Below, piece after piece: positions 11,341-20,583 of a DNA stretch of 64,000 nt. The position numbers and the translations under genes were made by a program. The stretch covers positions 2,542,001 to 2,606,000 of the forward strand of contig JAPYXD010000704.1 of the NCBI GenBank assembly GCA_030998225.1, written 5' to 3'. Within the stretch, counting starts at the first letter, position 1. Each line of letters opens with the position of its first letter. The notes under the pieces are model-generated. The model searched no databases. It was not told where the DNA came from and worked only from the letters and a program-made list of their open reading frames with translations. Source of the DNA: Diplolepis rosae. Lineage: Eukaryota; Arthropoda; Insecta; Hymenoptera; Diplolepididae.

Positions 11341-11607
11341 CGGACGCCTGTGTAGCTCAGTGGTTAGAGCAGTCGACCGGCAATCGAAAGACCTGGGCTC
11401 GAATCCCAGCGCAGTCGAAAGCGTCATTTTTTCCACAGAAAGATTTTCAAATTCTTTAAATATTGAATTTATTTGCATTATTTGCGATATAAGAGTTTGA
11501 AATTGTCTACGAGGACACCTGTCGACAACGTATCCTATCTGATACGCGACTAGTCATCCTCCGATAATGTAGGCAGTGACAAAAATTTCAAACTCAACTA
11601 ATTAATT
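11341..11607 (+). mobile_element. tRNA-headed SINE, fullest copy
   Basis: The head folds as a tRNA. The acceptor stem GCCTGTG pairs with CGCAGTC at six of seven positions. The D stem is GCTC/GAGC with A-box TAGCTCAGTGG, and the T stem CTGGG/CCCAG encloses the B-box CTCGAAT. The anticodon loop reads CCGGCAA, with C instead of the universal T33, and the anticodon stem has four pairs, so this is not a working tRNA. The body runs to TTTCAAACTCAACTAATTA. The internal A and B boxes would be the RNA polymerase III promoter. Other pieces lie at 9560-9778, 11100-11262 and 39385-39465. Confidence 0.8.
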
Positions 11608-11754
11608 ATTATTATTCTTTCTCTCTTTTATCTTCTCTTAATTTTATATTTTATATTGAAAAAACAAAATCTTTTTATTATATAAATATTATCTTTTTAT
11701 TATATTCATAATTTTTAAAAAATTTTTTATATATATTCATTTTGTATTTCCTTT

Positions 11755-11806
11755 TTATAGTCTTGATAAGGACCAAAAAATCGGTCGAAACGTTGACGTA
11801 CTTTCA
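11755..11806 (+). ncRNA. Hammerhead-like motif at the Penelope-like 3' end
   Basis: TTGATAAG is followed by GACC, an A-rich loop, GGTC, then GAAA, then CGT-TG-ACG and TA. This fits a hammerhead core with stem II GACC/GGTC, a 3-bp stem III CGT/ACG and a GUA cleavage triplet. The first core box deviates from CUGAUGA (an extra T and a G-to-A change), so activity is doubtful. Its position near the 3' boundary of the insertion agrees with the known placement of such motifs in Penelope-like terminal repeats. Confidence 0.5.
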
Positions 11807-12245
11807 AAATAAAACAACTTTACAAAACCGGAAAGGCCATTCACTTTAATGTTCAAATTATAATACCGGTAACAACATATCTACAAAACAATTTATTGAT
11901 GTTTAGTTAAATAGTGTTGAATATTCTGATATTTGTATCTGGGAATTTTGAAACTTGTAACAGGAATAATTTTACGTTTTGGGTAACTGGAGTTTTATGC
12001 AGTTACATGTAACTGAAAATTTTGTTAGTTTCATAATTTTATGATAAATTTTATAAAAATTCTGTTACAATTTGATAGTTTTAAAATATTATAAAAATTC
12101 AGTTGAACTTCATTATATTAAGAAAAATGTCAGAAATTAGTACATTTAAACAAATGTTTGGATACCTTTACCCAAAAATATCATAAATATCGTCAAATTT
12201 AACATATAAAAATTTTGTAAATTTCCGAACATTTCTAACAGAGTA

Positions 12246-13439
12246 CTATTAAAAATAATTTTGTATTATTCTAAAGGCCGCCATTGAATATAAAATGAGG
12301 CTCCAAAAACCTTTTTCAAGGAACTCCACAGGAACGTATAGGAAGTAGGTACGCAGTAAATATTCACCTGGATAATAATGCTACCGGTGTATAGTATTTT
12401 CAGTGGTACTTACAAATGCATATGTAGTTAATGACGCGATCTAAAGTCGATAAGCTCGCGACCGACACGCTAGGTATGTACCCACGTATACGCAGTTTTT
12501 TTCTCAGTCCTAGAACAATTATTATTCGTGCCTTATGCATCTAGCTGCGTCTTGAAGTAACGCGTGCGAGTGGAGTATGAAAGGTAAGCATTTAATATTA
12601 CCAAGTTTGTACAATGAATTTCCCGGTATAGAATAACGTAGGGACCTCTGTACCCGTGACTATATTATGTATAGATGTAAGCTGAGAAGTGATTTACGAT
12701 TTCACAAAGAAGCTTTCCTTCCCGCCTCCATTTTTGGCCAATGATTTCCTTAAAAGGATTTACCTCCTTTCGACGCACGTGTAAATACGTAAATACGTTG
12801 CCCGATCTTGTCTGTGTACAACTTCGTATAAGAATCTAATATCTCACGATTGTATTCAGATTCGAGGGATCCTTCTACACAGCTGCCTGCATTTTTTTAT
12901 CACATATTTTTTATGTGCCCATGTTCTGTCTTGAAAATGTATAAGGTTCTTATTTTAATCAACGAAAAAATTAGAAGAAAAGAGCAGAACGTTTTTTTCA
13001 AGTGTTTAATTTTAAATTTATTTAGTATTCTTGAAAAAAACAATTTTTCACTGATTTATTTAATATAATCAAAATTCATTTTTGTTCGATAAATTTTTTA
13101 GTTAAATTTCATTAAGCAGAATTGAATAACTTTTCTTTAACAAACTGTGATTGGATAAATTGAATTTAAAAAAAGGACTTTTCGATGGAAATCAATTTTT
13201 ACGGTGAATAAATGAGGGAATAATTTTTCAACCTATACATCCTATCATCATTTAGTTCAATCTGCAAAAATATGCTTTCGCAGATCAGTCAAAAGTAGAT
13301 CCCATTTCTTCAAAATATTTCTTGTGTTGTGAGCCATCTACACGGAAGAACTATGGAAGAAAACATTCTCTTTTTTATAGAATATGGAGTTTAATATTCG
13401 GAATGGCGATATATTGAAATTACATATATATGTATAACA
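12246..13439. other. Mostly unique sequence with a mild GC rise
   Basis: The stretch 12300-12860 is more balanced in composition than its surroundings and shows no repeat structure. It could be host regulatory or intronic sequence. No exon is supported. Confidence 0.35.
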
Positions 13440-13807
13440 TACGCGTCTTTAGTAGACATATTATTGACGAAAAACTCAACTTTCTTCTCGAATTTTTTCA
13501 TCGAAAAAATTGCATGCAAACATTTTTGAAATTTTTTTCTTTTTGCGAATTTTACGCGCGAAAAATTTACAGTAGTTCTTCTTGATAAGACTAAATGCTG
13601 TGAATTTTTTCAGATTTTCCCAACTATTAGTTGAGATAAAAGATCCAAAAAACGAAATTTGCATAATCAGCGATAACTCATCCAATATGGCGGCTATCGA
13701 GTTGAAAAATTTGCGCAAAACAATCCTAGGGCAAATGCCTTTGAATACTTGATACTAGATCTCATTTGGGTTGGGGGCCATTTTTACATGGAAACCCGGA
13801 TAGCCCC
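13440..13807 (-). repeat. Family F, single arm
   Basis: Matches the arms of the foldback element at 22811-25069. It holds the words ATATGGCGGCTATCGAGTTGA, shortened here as AATATGGCGGCTAT, and TTTTTACATGGAAACCCGG, and ends with the CCGGATAGCCCC terminus at about 13807. Only one arm is present. It supplies the MITE-free reading ACATGGAAACCCGG used to define the insertion at 24847. Confidence 0.7.
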
Positions 13808-13859
13808 TTTCATACACATTTCTATATGATATTTAATATTTCTGAATTTTATCTGTAAA

Positions 13860-14340
13860 CCAATACACTGATATTTCAAATTTAATTCCCATAAATTAAC
13901 AATTTGCCTAATTTGATTATACGCAATTGTAAACTTATTTTTGCAGTGAATTTAGGTTATAAATAATAAAGTGGATAATTTTCTTTGATATAGATATACA
14001 TTCAATTTAAATTCATATACAAATATGTCACATAATAAATTCAATTTAAAATTATTTATAGTATTCAAGTATTCAAAAAATTAGTTAGCTTAACGTATGA
14101 GCACTTATAGACATCATGAATTTTTATATTCAGAACAATTTAGGTCGAATTTCCAAGATAGTTAACAAGAACGTTTCGTAATATTGATTTGAAAAATTAT
14201 TTACTAGTTCTCATGATCTACGAATTATCAAAGAATTTGGGATATCCTTATTTTGACGACACTTTGATGTTTATCTACAATATTAAATATTATAATTGGG
14301 TATATTAAGTTTCTTACACTGTATATGCAAATGACACCAT
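13860..14340 (+). repeat. Dispersed repeat, copy 1
   Basis: Shares a string of words with 55365-55690: TTATTTTTGCAGTGAA, TAGGTTATAAATAATAAAGT, and CATATGCAAATGA-like 3' sequence. It is AT-rich and non-coding, and its class is not recognised. Confidence 0.6.
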
Positions 14341-14450
14341 ATACTTTTTTGACATTCTCATCATAAATGTGAAAGTATTAGTTTTAGGTGAAAAATGACT
14401 TTCGAAATTTCCATCAAATATTTAAGTTTTGAGACCCCCTGAGTAAGGAA

Positions 14451-15078
14451 ATAGTATATTACGCGCCTAGGCGCACAATGAGGGTTATTGCGTGACGAGC
14501 GACAATGCTCGCAGAAGATCGAAGCCAAGGCGCGATCAGTCCTGCGAGCATTGTCGCGAGTCTCGTAATTTCCCGAATCGTGTGCATTGGCACGTATTCT
14601 ATTTTATGTGACTTCGGTGCGTATACGATTTTTTATGCGTACACTCGAATCTAATCTAGTATTGTATTTGTTTGCGGCGCTAGTCATTACATTTGATGTC
14701 ACGGCTAGTCCCGGCCATTTTGATTTTATCGATCTTGTGTAGTAGTAATGGATTTTAATAGACGCATGCGCAGTTCAAATGTACAGTAAATGCCAGTAAG
14801 GTGCTGACCAGCGTTGCCATTGCTACTGATTTATCAGGAGTTCTACTGATTTTTGAGAGTGGCTACTGATATACTGATTTTCTTTAAAGTCTCCTGATTT
14901 TTTTTCGGCACTTGAGCAAAGTGCACAGGAGCCTATAGAGGAATAGGGGAACAGGATTTAACCAATGCGATTGTCGTCGCACGAACCCCAGGCGATCATC
15001 TCATTGGTTAAGTGCTGTTCCCCTATTCCTCAATTACCCTATTCTCCTCGACGTAGGATAGCATTGCTTATTATTTCA
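14451..15078. mobile_element. Family C element, partial copy C1a
   Basis: Begins ATAGTATATTACGCGCCTAG and carries the family C left arm: the GAGCGACAATGCTCGCAG stem, then GTGCATTGGCACGTATTC. It then diverges into a patch of reiterated CTACTGATTT words (14815-14900) and a hairpin (14937-15032). It has no right terminus of its own before C1b begins. Confidence 0.65.
14937..15032. repeat. Short hairpin element with GAGGAATAGGGGAACAG arms
   Basis: GAGGAATAGGGGAACAG followed by TTAACCAATG is mirrored as CATTGGTTAAG and CTGTTCCCCTATTCCTC, giving roughly 30-bp arms and a loop of about 35 bases. Small foldback, no coding capacity. Confidence 0.75.
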
Positions 15079-15897
15079 ATAGTATATTACCTGCCTAGGC
15101 GCACAATGAGGGTTATTACGTGAGGAGCAACAATGCTCGCAGGAGATCGAAGCCGAGGCGCGATCAGTGCTGCGAGCATTGTGGCGAGTCCTAATTTCCC
15201 GAATTGTGTGCATTGGCACCCCGAGTCGAACTATTGATTCTCTATTGATTCTCTAAGATGCTCCATTTTCGAGGACTTGAGAGAATCAAAAGAGGCGTAT
15301 TAGCTGTTTAAATCAATGTAATTTTGATCCTCTGTTGGTGCTCTTCTCCTGCAGATATTTCCGTTTCTGCACCTTGGAGGATCTTAAAGAGTAGCAACGA
15401 AGATTCTCCTTACCTCCTCTATGATTCTCCATTTCTAAAAGTATATAATTCCTAATGACGTCAGGAATTAGCAACGGTTTATTATTATTTATATTTATCG
15501 TGTTGATTAAGAGAGAAACGAAAATATAGTAGCAGATTTTTGGAAAATAATGAGGAATGTATCAAAGTATCAATGTCTGGTACATGTCGAATTTTGTTTT
15601 GAAAACATTAATTTTGAAAAATTTTATTTTTCGTAATAAAAATCCAAATGGTACCGGAGATTGATTTTTTAATGGATTCCTCATTGTTGCCTACAATTTC
15701 ATAATTATATTTACATTTCTGTCCTAATCAACCCGATGAATATAAATAATATAAAATGGTTGGTCATTTGTGACGTCATTACGCATCACATACCCTCAAG
15801 TACTAGAATGAAAAGGGTTCAACAAGAGCGAGTCCTCGATTTTTCGAAAACTATTAGAGATTTTAAAACGTTTTTTTTTTAAATAAAAGTACTCTCG

Positions 15898-16614
15898 AAG
15901 GACTACGGCGCTACTATCTAATAGATAGTCCAGTCCCCATCGTTGTCCAGAATGGCCTGGCACCTTTTCGGCATGCTTTCCACTAATTTTTCAGCGTAGT
16001 CCGTTGGTAATTCTTGCCATATCTTCCTGATTTTTTGCGAGAGCTGTTTCAGGATGAACACGTTTCCCCGCAAGCTTCCTCTTTAAAACACTCCAGACAT
16101 TTTCGATTGGATTCGCATCGGGGGACTGTGATGGCCAGTCCAAAGTTGTGATGCCATTTTCTGTTTTCCAGGCGGTGCAGAGACGGCTTCGATGTTTCGA
16201 GTCGTTATTTTCTTGTAAGATCCAATAGGCCGTATCGGCTCCAAACATCTTTGTAGCAGACCTTAGAAGACCACGTTCATATATTTGGAGCATTTTCTGA
16301 GCATTCAAGTTCTCGTTGAAGAGCTCTAAACACCCAAAACCGCGCTGTCAGAATTTAAGCATCCCCAAAAATGGACCTTCACGGGGTGTTTCTTATTGGC
16401 TTTATAACGCTCAACCCACTTCGTCACGAACGATTTCGACTTTTTGATGTATTTAGCAGCGACTGTATAGGACATAAGTGGTCCCTTTGGATGGGTACAC
16501 AAGAAGACCGCTTCAAAACGTTTCGCGTACACAGAACTCATTATAACTCACGTCTGCTGTCTCCGACGATTCAAGCGCTACTGAATCGCCTTGGTAATTT
16601 CGCCGTAGTCCTTT
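15898..16614 (-). mobile_element. Internally deleted Tc1-like element
   Basis: The short inverted words AAGGACTACGGCG (15898-15910) and CGCCGTAGTCCTT (16602-16614) bracket a decayed Tc1-like transposase. The stop codon lies only about 10 bp inside the left word, so little untranslated sequence remains. Boundaries are plausible but short. Confidence 0.55.
15918..16541 (-). pseudogene. Tc1-like transposase pseudogene
   Basis: Three minus-strand frames join into a recognisable Tc1-family DDE transposase, an enzyme that cuts and pastes its own element. Frame 1 (16541 down to 16326) reads an N-terminal helix-turn-helix, SYTVAAKYIKKSKSFVTKWV. It then jumps straight to KVHFWGC, so the region holding the first catalytic Asp is deleted. 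Frame 2 (16308-15991) reads WILQENNDSKH, where Tc1 enzymes have QDND; the second catalytic Asp is therefore Asn. It continues to DWPSQSPDANPIENVW, which keeps the third acidic residue. A further shift near 16030 leads to PKRCQAILDNDG and a stop at 15918-15920. Inactive by at least three independent lesions. Confidence 0.85.
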
Positions 16615-16624
16615 AAATGTACTT

Positions 16625-16738
16625 TCATTAAATCAAGAGAGTATAAAGAGAAGCAAAAGAGAATCAAAAGAGTATCAAGAGAAGCAGAAGAGAATCAAGA
16701 GAGTATCAAGAGAAGCAAAAGAGAATCAATAGTTCGAC
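16625..16738 (+). repeat. Tandem GAGAATCAA/GAAGCAAAA subterminal repeat
   Basis: About three to four imperfect units of roughly 31 bp built from AGAGAAGCAAAAGAGAATCA and GAGTATCA, just inside the right end of element D. Confidence 0.7.
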
Positions 16739-18150
16739 TCGGGATGTATTCTATTTTATGTGACTTTGGTGCGGATACGAGTTTTTATGCGTACACTTGA
16801 ATCTAATCTAGTATTGTAGTTGTTTGCGGCGCTAGTCATTACACTTGATATGTCACGACTAGTCCCGGCCATTTTGATTTTATCGATTTTGTGTAATAGT
16901 AATGGATTTTAATAGACGCATGCGCAGTTCAAATGTACAAGGCTTTGCCAGTAAGCTGCTAACGCTGCACGAAGAAGAAGAATAAGAAAAAGATTGTGTT
17001 CCGCTGTAAGACTATATGCGCATGCGCAGTTCAATTTTTACATTATATTCCTCTGTAACGGAATATTTGTAGCTTGTTGTAATAGAGCATGCGCAGTTTA
17101 AATGTACAAGGCTTTGTCAGTAGGGTGCTAACGCTGTACGAAGAAGAAGATTCTGCTCCGCTGTAAGACCAAATGCACATGCGCAGTTCAATTTTTACAT
17201 TATATGCGCCTAGGCACGTAATATACTATTTTACGACGGTGTCTGTCGTCTGTCTGTCCAGCGACTGTAAACACGATAATTCTCTATACGATTATTGGAT
17301 TGAATTGAAATTTGGCACACCTTTTGAGGGTCCAAAAATAAAGGACGAATTCGTTAAACAGCCACATTCGATTAAAATTGTGATTATAAGAATATTTTTT
17401 CTTATAATATTTTTCGATTAAACCAAAATTTAAAAAGTTACAGTAAGTTAAAACTTGAAAAAAGTCAATTATATAAAAATTCCATTTTTCACTTAAATTA
17501 TACGCAATACGAAAAAAAGATGGGCTAAAAAATTGTTTACTACAAAAAGATTTACACATTTGAATAGCAACATATTTCTATAAGATGTATATTTTTCTTT
17601 TTAATTTAAAAAATTACTATTGATGATCTAAAATTCATTTTTTTACTCATAATATGTGATATACGGAAAAAACGTATGAATGAAAAATTGTTCGCTTCAA
17701 CAATCAATTTTTTCTGACACAGTTTCTGATAAAATGTATATTTTTCATTCCAATTAAAAAAAAATACGATTAAAATTCAAAAATTCAATTTCCTAAAAAA
17801 AATATGTAAGATACAAAAGAAACGTTGAGATAGAAAAGAATTTGCCTAAATGAGATCTAAAAATTCACATTTTGGCATTTTTGGACAGGATGTATATCTT
17901 ATGTTTTGGTTTTAAAAAATACTATTGAAAATAAAAAGTTCAATTTTTTAACAAAAATATATGAGATGCGAAAAAAGCGTTGGAATGAAAAATCCTTTGT
18001 TTCAATAAAGTCTAAAACATCTTCAATTTTCATATAATTGGAAGAAAATAATTTATTTTAATGATATAATTTTTTTTATTGCAAGCGTAGCTCTGATGAA
18101 TATAAAGTAAAAAAATGGAGTGCGAAGCGCGAGTGTCATGATGAGAATGT

Positions 18151-18490
18151 GAAAATGAAAATAGAATTTTATTTTTCATTTGAAGTCAAAAACAAATTTA
18201 ATAACTCTGAGAAAATGTAAATTACATTTAAAATATTATAAAATCGACTTGAGTTTCAGTATTAAATATTAAAACTTAAGTGTCAGGTTTGATAACATGT
18301 CTGCTATTATATTGACCCAAAATTCATAGAATTTTTCGTTAATTTCTCGTTATTTAAAAAATCTGACCCTATGCCAAAATAACGAGAAGTGAACGAAAAA
18401 TTGTTTTAAAACTAAACTTGAATGTATGGTATGTGAAGAATAAAAGACTTAGCGCTCGGTCTAAACTGAACGGAGCGCCTATTAAAGAAG
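18151..18490 (+). repeat. B tail remnant with insertion-like block
   Basis: The tail of B3 (GACTTGAGTTTCAGTATTAAA and flanking words) is interrupted by a block around GATAACATGTCTGCTATTAT. That block also occurs near 39705, including the pair TTGACCCAAAATTCATAGA and ACCCTATGCCAAAATAACGA. The B tail resumes with a degraded GAGCGC island near 18450. Confidence 0.5.
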
Positions 18491-19015
18491 TAAGGTAAAT
18501 GTACTAGTCCTCGGACATGTGCCAGAGTCCGTACAAAGTCAATCGTTTCCGACTTTTGTTAAACGAATAATTAATAAATTTTACTGAAATTTTTTTTTTT
18601 AAGTAAGCTGTAATTAAGAAGTAAAGATGACACGAAAAATTTTGTTTTCTTGAGCAATAGTTTAAAAAAAAATCAATATTGTGTAAGTCGATGTCAATTA
18701 TTTCTCAGAAAATATTACGCGCTTACTCTTTTCGTTAGAAACAGATTGAATTTCATAAGGAAATATACACCTCAATTTTTACGATATAAAAGAAGTAATG
18801 CATGTATATTGTGTAAAAATGAATTTCGCATACAATGTATTTATTTTTTTAAAGATTTTATTATTCTTATGTTAATAAATAAACAATCCAGACACTGGAT
18901 CACGTAACATGCCAATGTGCCAGTCCTCCGACACAATCACCAAGACTAGCGCCGCAACCTTTTCGTGTTGTGCCAGTCGCCGTCAATCGAAAAGTTATTG
19001 ACTTTTTATGCTGTA

Positions 19016-19723
19016 ATAGTATATTATGTGCCTAGGTGCATAATGAGGGTTATTACGCGACGAGCGACAATCCTCGCAGGAGATCAAAGCCGAGGCGCGA
19101 TCAGTTCGGCAAGCATTTTAAGCGAGTCTCGTAATTACCCGAATTGTGTGCATTGGCACATATTCTATTTTATGTGACTTCGGCGCATATAAGAGTTTTT
19201 ATGCGTACACTCGAATCTAATGTGAAAAGGTCGAAATTGCCGTGGTTATCGCCCATCTCACTTGACATTCCGCGAATACTTCCGGCCATTTTGAATTTCT
19301 CGATTTTGTGTAGTTGTAGCGTATTGTTATAGACGCATGCGCAGTTCAAATGTACAAGGCTTTGTCGGTACGGTGTCAACGCTATACGAAGAATAAGAAG
19401 AAGATTACGCTCCGCTGTATCGTAATAGGCACATGCGTAGTTCAATTTTACATTAGATTCCTCTGTACCGTAATACACAACATTGTGCTACTCTCAACTG
19501 TAGCGTAAAAACTCGTATACGCACCGAACTCACATAAAATGGAATACGTGCCAATGCACACAATTTGGGAAATTACGAGACTCCTGACAATGCAAGCAGG
19601 ACGGATCATGCCTCGGATTCGTCTCGGCTTCGTCTCGGCTACGCCTTGGCTTCGATCTCCTACGAGCATTATCGCTCGTCGCGCAATAACCCTCATTGTG
19701 CGCCTAGGCACGTAATATACTAT
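19016..19723. mobile_element. Family C element, copy C2 (compact)
   Basis: A 708-bp element from ATAGTATATTATGTGCCTAG to GCCTAGGCACGTAATATACT (final AT at 19723). Its arms of about 200 bp are mirror images, carrying the GCGACGAGCGACAAT and ATTGGCACATATTCT words on both sides. The central part holds CATGCGCAGTTCAA followed by ACAAGGCTTTGTCGG. It has no coding frame. It sits inside element E, so it is younger than E. Confidence 0.85.
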
Positions 19724-19757
19724 TGCTTGCCCTTCACTATCGCAATCAACAAATAAG

Positions 19758-20172
19758 AAGAAAAAAGTTGACAAACATTCTCAACCTTACGCTGCAACGG
19801 GAGACGGTTGGATGGAATGGTATAGAGATAATGATGAAAAGAAACTCGCAATTCAGCTTGAAAAAGAAGAAAGGGTAAAGCTGAGAAAACAGCAACAAGA
19901 AGGAAAACCAGTGTTGGCAAAAATTAAGAAGGAGAAAGCAATAGAATAAGCGAAGAAAAAGACGGAGGAGCGTGCTGAGTTTGAGAGGATTAAGAAAGAG
20001 AAGCAGATTGAAAAAGCGAAACGAAAGCAAGGATCAAAAGAGAGGAAAAAGCTGAAAAGGACAAACGAAGACAAGAAAATCGAAAAGCAAAAGCAGTTGA
20101 GAATCAAACACTGACCAAGAGGAAGAAGACAGAAAAGGCCAAAGCAATCGACGAAGATATTAACGATGACTA
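19758..20172 (+). pseudogene. Lys/Glu-rich coding relic inside element E
   Basis: A plus-strand reading runs from KKKVDKHSQPYAATGDGWMEW into a long charged stretch (EKEERVKLRKQQQEGK, EFERIKKEKQIEKAKRK). It is broken by one in-frame stop near 19947 and another near 20112. The charged part would form a coiled coil. Codon-like structure in an element this size suggests the C-terminal tail of its lost transposase. Charged tails of this kind are common in pogo/Tigger-type enzymes, but that assignment is weak because no catalytic motif is present. Confidence 0.4.
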
Positions 20173-20583
20173 GCGCTCGTATGCATTGTAATTCAATAAT
20201 GAAATAATTTTTGTTTAACACAAATATTGATTAATTGTATTAAAAAGTTCGTCAAAAACAAAAATAAACGTGTTATATATTGTTTCAATTAATTTACTTT
20301 TAATAATTAACTTGTCCGGAGACTCGAGCATGCATTTTCGGCCACTCACGCAATCACATTTGACTTGTCCGGGGACTGGCACACGTGTATCAATCATCAT
20401 AATTCTTTTATATTATCAAAATTAATGATTTAAAACCATTATCAAGTATATTTTTGTGAAGAAAATGATATCCCTAATATTTCTACTGTGATAAATGAAC
20501 AATAGATAGCAATTTCATGGAAAGGTTTATTATTTTTTCCGCTCTGATGTCTTAACTGTCCGAGGACTGGTGCATTTACCTTA

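Larger units (their letters stand above)
10280..11885 (+). mobile_element. Penelope-like retroelement, 5' truncated, with 15-bp target duplication
   Basis: The 15-bp word AAACAATTTATTGAT occurs at 10265-10279 and again at 11886-11900. This gives the boundaries of a 1606-bp insertion within the MITE at 10145-12243. The left part encodes the C-terminal end of a Penelope-like polyprotein and the right end carries a hammerhead-like motif. Between them lie SINE-related sequences (11100-11607), which must be later insertions or captured. The reverse transcriptase domain is absent, as expected for 5' truncation during target-primed insertion. Confidence 0.75.
10145..12243. mobile_element. MITE (CACTGTTAGAAAT ends) split by a Penelope-like insertion
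   Basis: Begins CACTGTTAGAAAT after TA (10143-10144). It ends at 12243 in a terminus whose reverse complement reads CTCTGTTAGAAATG, followed by TA. Inner words such as TTTTCCGAAAC are also mirrored. Removing the Penelope-like insert and one copy of its target duplication leaves about 480 bp. The interior reiterates AAAATTCAGTTACA words. It shares its terminus type with 3805-3994. Confidence 0.75.
15220..16743. mobile_element. Element D with CCCGAGTCGAAC ends
   Basis: Starts CCCGAGTCGAACTATTGATT and ends with the inverse AATCAATAGTTCGACTCGGG, a 1524-bp span with roughly 24-bp inverted repeats. The host reading (GGCAC then TATTCTATTTTATG) is known from C1a and C2. Subterminal sequence repeats GAGAATCAA words on both sides. 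A Tc1-like transposase pseudogene with its own short inverted ends lies inside. The target duplication is not clear. Confidence 0.75.
15079..17229. mobile_element. Family C element, copy C1b, carrying element D
   Basis: Starts ATAGTATATTACCTGCCTAG and closes with TAGGCACGTAATATACTAT. The left arm is interrupted at GTGCATTGGCAC by element D (15220-16743) and resumes at ATGTATTCTATTTTATG. The right half contains two tandem units (about 16915 and 17085) around CATGCGCAGTTCAA, ACAAGGCTTTG and CTAACGCTG.YACGAAGAAG words. No coding frame. Confidence 0.75.
14352..18150 (+). mobile_element. Family B element, copy B3, split by nested insertions
   Basis: Starts ACATTCTCATCATAAA and ends TCATGATGAGAATGT. 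B sequence occupies 14352-14450 and 17230-18150. It breaks off in the GAGTAAGGAA leader word and resumes at TTTTACGACGGTGTCTGTC, with family C elements between. Without the insert it is about 1.02 kb, the normal family length. The internal 150-bp repeats and the right-end AGCGCGAGTG palindrome are present. Confidence 0.8.
18491..20583. mobile_element. Element E with TAAGGTAAATG ends
   Basis: Starts TAAGGTAAATGTACTAGTCC and ends with the inverse, CCGAGGACTGG then TGCATTTACCTTA. The subterminal word TGCCAGTCCTCGGACA or its complement recurs about five times (18505, 18915, 18966, 20311 and 20365). Similar spaced words bind transposase in several DNA transposon groups. The middle holds a family C element and a Lys/Glu-rich coding relic. 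A related end lies at 43805-43860. Confidence 0.7.

Noticed and set aside
11341..11415. Functional tRNA gene
   Set aside because: C instead of T33, a weak anticodon stem, an acceptor mismatch, and repeated copies with a shared non-tRNA body show a SINE head rather than a working tRNA.
16371..16616. 81-aa plus-strand frame
   Set aside because: Antisense of the Tc1-like transposase N-terminal region.
19746..20221. Phe/Leu-rich minus-strand frames resembling membrane segments
   Set aside because: Antisense of the Lys/Glu-rich plus-strand relic; the hydrophobicity is an artefact of AAA/GAA codons read backwards.
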